DNA of 64,000 bases from Dryocosmus kuriphilus (Eukaryota > Arthropoda > Insecta > Hymenoptera > Cynipidae), in NCBI GenBank assembly GCA_038277395.1, contig CM076192.1, forward strand, positions 194,373,647 to 194,437,646. The letters run 5' to 3'. The notes beneath the pieces are model-generated. The model was not told where the DNA came from. It was given only the letters and a program-made list of their open reading frames with translations, and made no database searches. This document shows, piece by piece, positions 32,490-43,689 of this stretch. Both the position numbers and the translations under genes were made by a program. Within the stretch, counting starts at the first letter, position 1. Each line of letters opens with the position of its first letter.

Positions 32490-33810
32490 CGAGGTGTGAT
32501 CAAAAAGTGAAGTGACTTTTTGAATTTCGCGGGTTGTGTACAGTCGATGTTGATTTTCGTTTTTTTTTTTGGTTGGTACACTCGTCCCAAATATATGTGC
32601 ACAGTTTCAGCTATTTAGCATTCTTTGTTTGCCCGGGATAGGCATAAAGATTAGAAATGTTTTGCGTGCTCGGCGATTTTCTGCTGTCGGAAAAATGTAT
32701 CAAAGAAATTGCATCCAATTTTGTGTAAAAAATAGAATTATGTGCTCCAAAACATTTGAAATGTTAACAGTGACATACGGTGAGTGTAGTCTGAGTCAAA
32801 ACAATATTTATAAATGGTAAAAGCTCTTCCGGGAAGGCCGAGAAAATATTAATGACGAAGCTCGCTCTGGACGTCCCACCACGTCGACAGCTGATGAAAA
32901 AGTTGAAGAAGTGAAGAAAATAGTGTTGGCGAATTATCGAATTACCATTAGGGAAGTTGATGATGATGTCGGCATCTCGTTTGGCTCGGGCCAAGCAATT
33001 TTAGTGGATATTTTGGGTATGAGACGTGTGTCAGCGAAGTTTGTTCCGAAATTGCTAAATTTTGACCAAAAGAACCGTCGCGTAAGCATCGTTCAGGAGC
33101 TGCTGAATGACGTCAGCGGCGACCCAGACTTGCTCAAAAGGATCATAACAGGTGCTAAAACATGGGTATATGGTTATAATGTCGAAACTAAGGCTCAATA
33201 GTCCCAGTGGAAACATTCTGGATCACCAAGACCAAAAAAAGCACGCTAAGTTCGACCAAATGTCAAGGTTTTGCTTACCGTTTTCTTCGATCATCATGGC
33301 GTAGTGCATCAGGAGTTTTTACAACCCGGTCGTACAGTTAATAAGGTGTATTACCTTGAAGTTATGTGCCGTTTGCGTGAAGCTATACGAAAAAAACGTC
33401 CGTAATTGTGTAAAAACCAGTCATGGTTATTGCACCACGATAATGCGCCACCTCACACGTCATTGCTTGCTCGTAATTTTTGGCCCAATAGCAACACCAT
33501 AATCATGCCTCACCCACAGTATTCGCCAGATTTGGCTCCCTGCGACTTTTTCCTGTTTCCAGAACTAAAAATACCCACGAAATGATGGCGTCTTGCGGCC
33601 ATTGAGGATACAAAGAGCGCATCGCTGGAAGAGCTGAAGGCTATACCAAAAAGTGCTTATCAGAAATGCTTTGAGGATTGGAGAAAGCGCTGGCACAAAT
33701 GTATTATATCCGAGGGGGATTACTTTGAAGGAGACAATATCAATATTTATGGTTAAGTAAATATTTTTTGACAAAAATAAAAAGTCACCTTACTTTTTGA
33801 TCACACCCCG
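32490..33810 (+). mobile_element. mariner element inserted in the Polinton left arm (1321 bp)
   Basis: Inverted repeats of about 30 bases start CGAGGTGTGATCAAAAAGTG and end with a near complement (ACTTTTTGATCACACCCCG). TA flanks both sides (32488-32489 and 33811-33812). The length is standard for full-length mariners. The right Polinton arm has no insertion here, so the mariner came after the arms formed or was not copied. Confidence 0.95.
32640..33756 (+). pseudogene. mariner transposase, many breaks
   Basis: Recognisable pieces in order are a helix-turn-helix half (EARSGRPTTSTADEKVEEV, then TIREVDDDVGISFG), TGAKTWVYGYNVETK where the usual first catalytic Asp is replaced, HHDNAPPHTSLL with the second Asp, and YSPDLAPCDFFLFPELK with the third. 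The end is CIISEGDYFEGD. Stops occur at about 32821, 33199 and 33402 and there are frame changes. It is inactive and clearly older than the mariner at 2993. Confidence 0.9.
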
Positions 33811-33825
33811 TACAATAGTTTAGAC

Positions 33826-34066
33826 AAAATCTTTAAACACATGTGTCCACACTCAACAATGTCATAGTGCTGATATCTATCACGATTGAACCAGGGCCGT
33901 GACTACCATCAAGGATTATAATAGCTGGCTCAGTTTTGTGAGGACTATGCACTGGTGGCTCATTGCGCATAAGCGCTCCACGGAAATGTGGAGCTTTTAT
34001 AGCTTTAGCATATTTTAAACCATCGGTATCGGCGACTGCACGATGAGGCAGCTTCACTACAAGTTT
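33826..34066 (-). pseudogene. Polinton adenain-like cysteine protease, left copy with deletion
   Basis: The family processes capsid proteins with a His-Asp-Cys triad. The left copy begins with KAPHFRGALMRNEPPV and includes a GSHGPGS segment, then jumps to the C-terminal ISTMTLLSVDTC stretch, where the cysteine-bearing ECGHMCLK word is present in a neighbouring frame. Compared with the right copy about 150 bases between these parts are missing, including the catalytic His. It follows the PLA2-like gene in the same orientation. Confidence 0.65.
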
Positions 34067-34840
34067 TTTGATGCTCGCCTTAGCCGAGGTCCCTGTTCTT
34101 TCATATGAAGTCCAGTTCTTTCCTGTCAGTTTTCAGGTGTAAATGCTTTCCTAGAACAATAGCCTCCGTGGCTTGTTATGACGTTGAGCCACCGCGAGTT
34201 CTTGCTTAGCTTGTTAGCATCGTTTACGGCCTTGGCTACACCAGCTGCTCAACCAGTAAGAGCTCAAAGTTCACCGAGTCCAGCAAATATGGGAATCAGT
34301 GTTAAAATACCACCGACTTTCGACAATATTCGCAGGAAACGCGGATTTATCATTTGTGCACTTTTGAGAGCTTCCTGCCACCTCTGATTGCAGACTTGAT
34401 GGCCAAATTTGCATTTCTACCACCAATTTGCCTCATTGCTGTCGTAGCTGTATTCACAATCTTTCTAAATCCTATTATATTCTCCCTCTTTTAATTGAGT
34501 TGCCTCTTCTCTGAACTGGTATTCCTCATTAACCAGATACCGAGTTTCGTTTTAGCATTCATTAGGTTCGTTATTGCCAGTGTTACCTCTTTCTCGTTAA
34601 TTCTAGCGTCTTTAACAAATGCTCGTTGCCACGCTTTAATGGCCCACTTCAACGTTCTCACGATTACGTGAAAATGCAATATCGTGTTCTTTACGCGCTG
34701 TGTATAGAGAATTGATACCGAGATCACCTCTAACAAGTCATTTGACTAGCTTAATACCTGGACCGCAGTATTGATAGCCAGGTAAATGCAACTCAAACGG
34801 CAAGTTGTTGATGAGCTATTTGAGGAAGCACTTACCTCGA
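34066..34840 (-). pseudogene. Polinton PLA2-like minor structural protein, left copy
   Basis: Pieces resembling the right-arm copy appear in several frames: AIKAWQRAFVKDARINEKE, then a Lys-rich segment, then PRFLRILSKVGGILTLIPIF and AAGVAKAVNDANKLSKN. The Gly/Ala-rich hydrophobic part could be a membrane-active segment. The CxxHDxxY-type region is not preserved. Stops in all frames make it a pseudogene. Confidence 0.5.
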
Positions 34841-34937
34841 TATAAAATCATTGCTCACTGAACGGAGGTTACCATGCAAACGACCTGAAAGCTATAAAAG
34901 CGTTGTATTTATAGGTTTTGTTACAGTCGAAGTGAAG

Positions 34938-35061
34938 ATGAGGTGCAAGAAACAACCTACTAAGCTTCCGGTCGAAAACATTGATACCCTCGTCCAATGA
35001 CAGAAGAAGAAGAGGGAAAAACGTAACGGCAGTCTACTGCCAGACGGCATTCGTGCGGTCA
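34938..35061 (+). pseudogene. Start of Polinton packaging ATPase, left copy (truncated)
   Basis: The plus-strand frame begins KMRCKKQPTKLPVENIDTL, has a stop, then continues KKKREKRNGSLLPDGIRAV, the lead-in to the Walker A motif in the right copy. At 35061 the similarity ends and a different sequence (ILSVALLALPGRL) follows. So the left arm carries only about 40 codons of the ATPase; the break marks the inner end of the arm duplication. Confidence 0.7.
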
Positions 35062-35250
35062 TTCTTTCGGTCGCATTGCTGGCACTGCCTGGACGGCTGC
35101 TGTGTGTGCGACGTCTGTTACAGCGGCCTCTTCTACGACGGTCATAATCTTGAACTGTTATCACAGTACAATTTTGTATTTAGCAACAGCATGTATACTT
35201 CAATTCCCAGGATGAACCACATAAAGTCGTTATAAAAAGCTACAAACCCT
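35062..35250. other. Unassigned sequence at the inner end of the left arm
   Basis: GC-richer sequence with runs such as GCATTGCTGGCACTGCC. No partner was found in the right arm. It may be the other side of a recombination junction or part of a later insertion. Confidence 0.3.
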
Positions 35251-35905
35251 GATTATTGTTAGATGCACCTCTGCGGCTAGCAGTACTCTGTGTGGGCCGT
35301 TGTTCGTGGCTTTTCGTTGAAATACCTAAAAAAAAGTCACGCGTGCGCTTTCTAATTTGCCCAGCAAGGAACTGCGCGTTTAGAACTGAAATAGACAATG
35401 CACAATGTTACACACCAGAAGAACCAGCATCTTGTGTGCGATTTTCTTCACCACCATCAGAAGACCTATCTGATGAGTGAGTTGGCATGTACTCATCAGA
35501 AGATTTGTCCTCAGATGACAGATCAGCACCATCTTCATTTTCGGAACGCGCCGGAGAAATATCTTGAAACTCTCGTAAAATTTCCGCTTCTGTCAATCCA
35601 CGCAGCAGCGCTGCCCTACGCAGTAATTCGCCCACACAACGAAGAGAGGGAGCGAGAGTTCCCAGCGAAGTCACTCACTCGCACGATACCGTCAATTGAA
35701 GGTTCGCGGTACAAGTAGGTGAACAATACAATACTTTGAAAACGCGTTGACAAAAAAATCTCAAAATCGAGAAAAAAATTCAGAGGGACAAATAAATAAA
35801 TGTCACGAAGCGCGAAAGATTAACTTTGCAAATTACGGACATAATCACAAAACTCAAATTGAAAACCGTCAAATGACGGCCCTTAGTAGTCCTAGTGTTG
35901 AGATA
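35180..35905 (-). mobile_element. Possible piggyBac-like 5' end fragment
   Basis: On the minus strand the block ends outward at CACTAGGACTACTAAGGGCC with an adjacent small palindrome CCGTCATTTGACGG, similar in style to piggyBac-like termini. The site outside reads TTGA or TCAA, not the canonical TTAA. Inside, a frame at 35408-35674 encodes an acidic stretch (DLSSEDKSSDEYMPTHSSD), as piggyBac transposases have near their N-terminus. The DDE core is absent. The call is weak. Confidence 0.3.
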
Positions 35906-35909
35906 TAAA

Positions 35910-38340
35910 GGTTAAATTTTCCAAAAAATAATTAATTTTAAAACAAAATTGGTTGAATCAAGAAGAAAAGAAAAAACTAAAAAGATGGATTTTGAACAAG
36001 ATAGTTGAATTTTTAACTGAAAAGAAGAATGTTCAACCAAAAACGCAACTATTTAATCTCGAAACAAATATTTCAGTTCCTCATAAAACACAGGATAAAT
36101 TATCCTCAAAAAATTATTCAATTACTATCAATCAAAGGAAAGGTAAATGAAAAAAGTTGAACTCTTCACAAGAAAGACTAATTTTGAAACAAAACTAGTT
36201 GAATTTACTACCAGAAAACATAATTTTGGAGAAAAGATCGATTCTTTGCAAAATTCGTGAATTTCAAAACAAAAATAGTTAAAATTACAAAACAAAAAAG
36301 TGAATTCTCAGCCAGAAATGAAACAGCTAAATTTTTAGTTAAAAAAAAAGGTTTAATGTTGAACCAACAATAGTTCAGCTTGCAGCAAAAAAATAGGATT
36401 TTCCAACAAGATTTTAACAAGGAAGTGAATTTTTGATAAAAAAAAGTTCTCAACTAAGTATGACGATTTCTCAAACGAAGATATGAAACTTCACTTAAGG
36501 AAAAGAAAAACTTTTCCAAACAAATGTATACGTTTTTTGTAAGTTTTCATTAATTTAGTCATTTTGTTAACCCTCATTATCGTTATCATAATAGTAAATC
36601 CTAGATTTATGATTACTTTATTAACTAATTACTATTTTTTATAGTGTATATTAAATATTTACTTGCCTCTACTCCGCCCTGATCCAGAAGAAGATCTTGA
36701 AGTTAGTTTAATCCAGTTGAGGCTATGCTGGAGAATTTTCGCCCCAAGTCAATATTTTATAACCAAAATTATCAGTTCTTTCAGAAAAACGTACAAGCTT
36801 CAATAATTTGAGGGCTTGCTGAGGATTCGCGAAACTCTCCTTTGACAGTCTAACCTCAAAAAAGTCCATTCTTAAACTGGGATTGCGAAAGACATACATT
36901 TTAAGCCATATTAGGTGATAATTTTGAATGAAAAATTATGATTTCTGTTGAAAATGCCCAAAATATAACCTCAAATGGCTGAAGCCGAAATGTTTGTATT
37001 TTTGGTTTCGAAACAGATAAATCATCAACAAAAAAAGTAGGAACAAATTATAACGTCAAATTTATTCTGTTTTTGTAAATATGAGATACCAAGATGAAAG
37101 ACAAAGTTTCGCTTTTTTTGAGAAAAAATGGAAAATTCGCTTTAAGAAAAATGACCATAATCAAGAGAATGGTTTGGCCCACATGAAACTCATGCAACGT
37201 CTTTTTTATGTCAAAAATATATATATATATATATATATATAAATATGAGGTTTTTGAAAAACTAGTGCAATAGTCGACCTTTGGACCAAAAAACATGACC
37301 CTTCAATCAAAGATGAATCTTTAACGAAACGGATTATTCTTGAACCAAAAAAAGTTGAAATTTCAAACAAAAATAAAAGAAGTTCCAACCAAAAATGTAG
37401 AAGTTTAATTTCTAATCATGAGTGATGAATTTTGAACAAAATCGTTGAACTCTCAATTGAAGGAATGAATTATTAACCAAAAATTTAATAGTTAAATTTT
37501 TAACCAAAAAGAAAAAAAATTCATTCAGAGATGGAACAGCTAAATTTTTAACCAACATTAACCAAAAAAAAAATTGACTTTCATTTTAGCAAAAAATACG
37601 AAACAAAATACAATTGCATTTTCAAACAAATTGAATTTTCAGTAGAACGTCATTGGCTTTACAACGAAGAATGTAATAGTTGAATATTTTACAAAAAATA
37701 AAATTAAAACAAGAATACAACAGCTAAATTGTTAAAAAGTCATTTCTTTGTTGAAAATTAAACTGTTTGGTTGATGATTTCCTATATGTGATTGAAAAGC
37801 TATTTTCGTTTAATGAAAGTTCCTTCTCTTATTGAAATTCAAATATTTTTAACTGAAAAATGTTATTCTTTGGTTTCGAGAGGCAACTGTTATGATATCT
37901 TTTCAGAATTCACTTTTTCGCGTAAGAAGTAATCTTATCATTTGAGATTCAAATTTACTGTTTTCTTGGAAATTCAGGGAGTTAGGTAAAACTTCACTTT
38001 TATTTAAATTTTTTTTGTATTTTATCCTGATGCGTGTAAGTTCAACGGCTATGTTGAAAATTCCTTTGTTTTAATTTGATAATTTGACAGTTTTTTGTTT
38101 AAAGGTTAATTTTTGTTTGTTCAAAAACGAACTGTAATATTTTTGTTTGAAAACTAATCTATCGCGGTTCAAATTTCAATATTTTTGTTAAAAAATTCAC
38201 CTTGGGTTGAAAAATCATGCCGTTTTGTTTACAATTCAACTTTTCCACTGAAAATAATTTTCTTTTGGTAAAAATTCATTTTTGATGGGTGACGATTCGA
38301 CTGTTTTGTTAAAAAGTGGTACCTTAGTTCCGAATCTTCT
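35910..38340. repeat. Dispersed AT-rich intron-like repeat, copy C
   Basis: The part from 36540 on matches copy A (TTTATTAACTAATTACT, then a microexon-like segment, then AACCTCAAATGGCTGAAGCCG) and copy B (GGAAAATTCGCTTTAA, a TA run, GTTTTTGAAAAACTAG). The part before 36540 is the usual TTCAAC/GTTGAA-rich material. No gene other than the microexon candidate at 36663-36695 is seen. Confidence 0.6.
36663..36695 (-). CDS. Candidate 33-nt phase-1 microexon, copy C
   Basis: On the minus strand CTAACTTCAAG precedes 33 bases and donor GTAAAT. With two leading and one trailing base it is open (LLLDQGGVEA). Size, phase and flanks match 133-165, but the peptide differs fully. The acceptor is weak. It lies in the Polinton span, so if it is part of a host gene the repeat must have moved with it. 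Confidence 0.3.
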
Positions 38341-38399
38341 TTGATTTTAGTACCAATAACTCTGTTGTCCAATCTGGATGCATGAGCTTTCTCAAAACT

Positions 38400-39720
38400 T
38401 ATTTATATTAACCGAGCAAGAGGAGGAAAAGGTGGAGGAGGAGGTTTAACATTACTTTATCATTAAATTAGCGTTACAATAACATTAGTTTAACGTTATT
38501 TTGTCTATACTTTAACACTAGTTTAACATTATTTTAGCATTACTTTACATTAACTTAACATTACTTTAAGATTACTTTACATTAGTTTAACATTATTTGA
38601 GGAGGGGGACCAGAAGGAGGAGGAGGAGACTAAGCAGTAATTTAACGTTACATTAACATTACTTTAACGTTATAATAACGTTACTTTAACATTACTTTAA
38701 CTATACTTTAACGTTAGTTTAGCGTTAGTTTAACATTACATTAGCGTTAGTTTAACGTTAGTATAGCGTTACTTTAAAGTTAGTTTAACGCTACTTTAAC
38801 ATGACTTGGGGTGGAGGAGGAGGAGCAGCAGGAGATTTAGCATTACCTTAACATTAGTTTAACATTACTTTAACATTACGTTAATATTAATTTATCTTTA
38901 GTTTAACATTACCTTAACAGTGCTTTAACCATACCTCAAGATTAGTTTAACATTACTTGAAGATGAGGAGGAGGAGGAGGAGGAGGTCTAGCGTTACTTT
39001 AACATTACATTAACATTAATTTCACATTTGTTTAACATTACTTGATGAGGAGGAGGAGTAGGAGGAGGGGGACAAGGAGGAGGTGGAGCAGGAGGTACTT
39101 TAACATTACATTTAAATTACATTAACGTTACATTAAAATTACTTTAACGTTAGTTTAACATTAATTTAACATTACCTTAACTATACTTTAACGTTAGCTT
39201 AACATTACATTAACATTAGTTTAACGTTACTTTAACAATACTTGAGAAGGAGTAGATGAAGGAGTAGGTTTAACATTACTTTAACATTACATTACCATTA
39301 CTGTAACATTAGTTTAAAATTACTTGAACATTACTTTAACGACGATTTAACGTTATTTCAAAAATACTTGAGGAGGAGGAGGGGTTGGAGCAGGAGGAGG
39401 CTTATCATTGATTTACCGTTACATTAACATTACTTTAAAATTATTTCAACATTACTTTAACATTACTTTAACTATACTTGAACGTTAGTTTAACGTTACC
39501 TTAGGAGGAGGAGGTGGACGACGAAGAAGAGGAGTTTTAACTTTACTTTAATATTACATTAACATTACTTTAACATTATCTTAACATTACATTAACACTA
39601 CTTAAACTATAATTTAACATTAATTCAAGATTACTTGAGGAGCAAGGGGAGGAGACGGAGGAGGATAACGAGGAGTTTGATGAAAAGGAGGAGGAGGAGG
39701 GAAGATAGGAGAATCATTAT
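38400..39720. repeat. TTAACATTAC short repeats with periodic GGAGGA blocks
   Basis: The stretch is made of imperfect 11-12 base units such as TTTAACATTACT and TTTAACGTTAGT, broken at least nine times by purine blocks of GGAGGA type (near 38423, 38604, 38810, 38960, 39043, 39244, 39371, 39505, 39637 and 39690). The blocks are spaced about 100-210 bases. There is strong strand asymmetry. No coding potential is seen. Confidence 0.9.
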
Positions 39721-41034
39721 GTAGCTGGAACAAGGAGGTACTGAAATATGTTGTATACAGTTACTACTACACACCATAAACCAAATGTTAGAGGTTCCAA
39801 GTTATGTGATGAGTAGAAGGAGTATAGCGAGTATGATCACTGCTCAAGAGTTTATTCAAGACGCGATAATTTGAATGGTATGTGAAATAATTTTGCATAG
39901 CAAAGGATCATGTGTATGAATGATGATTAGAGAGGCTTTCATCAAATTAACGAGTTACCTTGTTCCACATCTAAAGAAGTCCCTAAAATTTGCAAGTCAC
40001 AATTTGTACAAGCGAATCATACAATTCCCCCTGTTCAAGCTCTAAAAACTTCACCAGAAATTTATTTCCCTCGTTCCAGCTGTTAAAAACTGAGGCTTAT
40101 GAGGTGGATGAGGACCATGTACAAGCTCATAGTCCTTACCCGAACATTAACAAGTACTTAATGCCTTTGATGAGGATAATAAGGAATGGAAGTGCTTAGT
40201 ATGGAAGGATTTTAAACATGGTACGGTTACAGTCTTAAAGAGATTAGCCAATATGTTTAAATGCATAACAGAAAGGTAGGTCTAAGCAATTCGACAGGTT
40301 ATCTAGTATTTACTGGGCAGTCGAGTATCATTCAAATTTATTACCATTCATTGCTAATGAGGCAAAGGAGACAGCATATTTTGCTCTTGTAGAAAACATA
40401 ACATCACTTTACATCATATTCTAAAATAATTCGATGAAATACTAAAAAGTACTAAAAGCTCCGTCTGTTACCAGTTTGTTATAAGAAGTAGTGAAAACTT
40501 CTAATAACTTTAGCGAAAATAACCAAACACTATCCTCTGTGCATACTGCTTTTCCTGTATTATGTCTTAAAATGGAGCTTCTATTTGCATTTTTTACCAA
40601 TCATTTCCTTTGCTAAAGTACCGATATGCATAATACCAGAACCTTCTGTTAGGTTAGATTTGGATTGTCTGAGCTTGCCTTGAATGATGCTTTTGTTGTT
40701 CGAGGTATTTTTAGCTAATGCTTGCTGTTTGAATCTTTGGTTATAAACTTGTCCAAAGGTTTTTTTTCTTTCCGGTAAGACACTTCGGCTTTCATTTTTC
40801 TTTTACATTTTGATCCATAGTTCGTTATAGAATATTAGACATAGTCAAATTCTATTTGTAAACTGAATACATATGCATTCCTGTAAATACAAAAGCATTG
40901 TTTTTGGAATATTTTATTGTTTTTCGTTAACTATTATTGGACGAATCGATATTATTAAAGTCGAAAAATGACTCTCAAAAGTTTCAAGGAAAACTTCATT
41001 TCTTTTTTTTCCCATGAAAAAACGTTTCAAAAAT
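39721..41034. other. No recognisable feature
   Basis: Moderately AT-rich sequence without convincing open frames. The 69-residue plus frame at 39990-40199 has no recognisable domain and no duplicate in the window. The missing N-terminal part of the Polinton polymerase was not found here. Confidence 0.5.
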
Positions 41035-42072
41035 TAGGGCGGACTCTACTTAATAAGTCGTCCAATCGCCGTTATTCTGAATAATGGCCTAGAACCTTCG
41101 GAGCATGCTCTCGACGAGTTTTTCTGCATATTCTGAACATAAAGTGCGCCAAACCTCTCTAATTCGTTGAGATAGCTGCTTGAGGGTGAATACGCGTCTC
41201 GTGCAAGTTTTTTCCTATCGACAATCTACACATTTTCAACAGGATTTGCATCAGGAAATTGTGAAGACGAGTCCAAGGTTACGAAGCCATTTTCCGCTTT
41301 CCAGCTCGTGCAGAGGCGACTGCGATGTTTAGGGTCGTTGTCCTCTTGAAGGATCCAAATTTCATTGTTGGCTTCAAACATCTTTCCTGCAGACTTCAGA
41401 AGACCATGTTTGTAGATTTGGCCATTTTTTGAGCGTTCATGTTCTCAGTAAAAAGCTCTAAATAGCCAAAACCGCGCTGTGAGAAGCGTCCCCAAACATG
41501 GGCCTTCATGGGGTGTTTAACAGTTCGCTGGAGGAACCGCTCACCACAACCTGAACAGGCACGTTTTATGGGAACCCACACTCAAAAGGATGCTTTTCAG
41601 AAAAAATTACATTTGACCAATCGCGATCATTATTTTCTGTAGCCCATGCCAAGCGTTTTTGGATGTGAAACTCTGAGAGCAGGGGTTTCTGCCTCGTGCT
41701 ACGGTACTGCACTTTTGCCTCAGCTAATCTGCATCTGATGGTGTTTGTACTAACCTCTAGTCCCTTCGCCGATAGCTTAGCTTTGGCTTCGCGCAGCCGC
41801 AGAGCAGGTTTGTGCTTGAACAGTGCGATGATCGCCTTATCCTCCTTCCTCGAAGTTGCTCGCATTTCTCCTCTTCCCGGCAGATCGTCGACTGCTTTTT
41901 TGTCCCTATACTGCTCCACCCACGTTTGAACGAAGTGCTTACACTTTTTAAGCACTTTAGCAGGGGCTGAGTACAAAAGATGTGTTCCGTGTTTATTGGT
42001 CCACAAAAACACAGCCTCAAAACGTTTAGCGTATACAGCACTCATTGGGCAATCTTGTGCAATATTTGACAC
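41035..42072 (-). pseudogene. Tc1-like transposase remnant
   Basis: The reading starts at about 42072 (MSNIAQDCPMSAVYAKRFEA), with a helix-turn-helix part (KGLEVSTNTIRCRLAEAKVQ, KRLAWATENNDRDWSNVIFS). The first catalytic segment reads FSEKHPFEC, so the usual Asp is altered. A frame change follows to 41396-41581 (VPIKRACSGCGERFLQRT, TVKHPMKAHVWG). Further on are QEDNDPKHRSRLC with the second acidic residue and FPDANPVENV with the third (DD34D type). Stops interrupt the last part. Terminal inverted repeats were not identified; the left edge near 41035 (GGGCGGACTCTACTTAATAAG) could be one end. Confidence 0.85.
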
Positions 42073-42303
42073 TTCGAACGCGAATGAAGCGAATTAGCTA
42101 TTCTACCTTAGCCCTTCAAACGTACAGTCAGGCTGAAAGAGAAAGGAAAAAAAAATCTTTGAAACTTTTCGATAAAACGCATACCTTGTCTTGTGGAAAA
42201 GACCGTATCACCGTTTCATTTCATAATAATAGTTGGAAAATAAAAACTCACCATAAGAAGCATTGCTTCTTCTGTTTGGTAATGTACCAAATTGAGAAAA
42301 AAA

Positions 42304-43545
42304 AATCTGCCCGCTCCGCGGGAACATTCTCATTGCGCGCTACGCGCGCCGCGCTTCGCGCGAAGTATGAGCTCGCCTAGTGCGCGCGTCTGTTGGCACT
42401 CGCGCTTCGCGCTCGATAAGTTGTTTACGGTACTCACGCTTCGCACTCGATAGACTGTTCACCTCGCGCTACGCGCTCGGTGTTTATGGATCGTAGAAAC
42501 CTTTAAATTAAAAATTTCGAAAGAAATTATTTTACTTAAGGCTCTATCGCCCTTAAGGCATACATTCTCATCATGACACTCGCGCTTCGCGCTCGATAAT
42601 TACATTTTTTTAAAACACATTATAGATTGGTAAAGTTTTTTAGTGACATCCCAAATTTCGCAATAGAGGATTTCGATTCTTAAAAGTAAAACAATGAGTC
42701 TTGTAAATAACTTTTTTAGCTCTTTCCAAGGTGAACAATTCTGCTTCTTAATATTTTCTCATATCTTGCATAGTTTTGCTGAAAAGTGGTTTTCTTTATA
42801 TTTGATAACATATTTCACGAATAACTCAAAAAATACGCTTCTGCTCAAAAAAATGATAGAGAGCAAATTTGTAGATCTTTTTCAGGCAAACAACTTTGTT
42901 GATTATTATTTTTTCCGCATCTTCCATAGTTTGGCGGGAAATTTGAAATCTTTAATTTTTAATAACGTTTTATCGATTAAAACAAAAACCGCGCATTTCA
43001 GCAAAAAATGGTTGAAACAAAATTTGTAGATCTTTTTAAATGGAACAACTTTATTTTTTACCATATTTTTGTATCTTGAACAGTTTGGCAGGAAACCACA
43101 GTTTCTTAATTTTAATAGCGTTTTCTTGATTAAAACAAAAACCGTTCATTTTATCGAAAAACGGTTAAAATAAAATTTGTAGATTTTTTTGAGGTGAACA
43201 ATTTTACTTTCTGACGTTTTTTTTGTATCTCTCATAATTTAGTCGGAAAATGAATTTCTTGATTTTGTGTAAACCGTTTTTGATGGATAAAACCATAACC
43301 GTTGATCAGAAACCGCTGGTTAACGAACTCTTCCTTTCTTTTTGGACCTTAATGTAGTGTGCCAAAGCACAATCCAATCCGATTAGTCGTTCGAAAGTTA
43401 TCGTGGGAACAGACGACAACGACAACGACAACGACGACAACGACGACAACGACGACGACAACGACGACGACAACGCCAACAGACAGACAGACACGGTCGT
43501 AAAAACCATTTTTTCGGATTCAGGAGGTCTTAAAACGTGGAGATT
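42304..43545. repeat. Dispersed repeat with GC hairpins, copy 2
   Basis: Same order and orientation as 24562-25696, starting after an A-run with TCTGCCCGCTCCGCGGG and ending near GGTCGTAAAAACCATTTTTTC. The hairpin word CGCGCTTCGCGCTCGATAA occurs at least twice, with variants CACGCTTCGCACTCGATA and CGCGCTACGCGCTCGG. A CAACGACGA microsatellite (43415-43473) and CAGACAGACAGACA are near the right end. It abuts the truncated Polinton polymerase. Confidence 0.8.
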
Positions 43546-43689
43546 TCATGTAATCCGCGAAAGTCAAATTTTGCATAAATCTAATACCTTCTCTGTTGAG
43601 AATGTAAAAAGGTTTTGTCAATGCTAAACCTTTTTATTTCTTATACTAATTTAACATCGCTTTTCATTTTTTTATCTTTGTTGATTGAT

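Larger units (their letters stand above)
28505..35061 (+). repeat. Left inverted arm of Polinton (about 5.2 kb plus mariner)
   Basis: Reading outward to inward it carries subterminal repeats, a small Asn-rich ORF, the DVQGF protein, major capsid, minor capsid, protease, PLA2-like protein (all minus strand) and the first about 40 codons of ATPase (plus strand). Homology to the right arm stops abruptly at 35061 inside the ATPase, after GGCATTCGTGCGGTC. A mariner (32490-33810) interrupts it. Confidence 0.8.
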
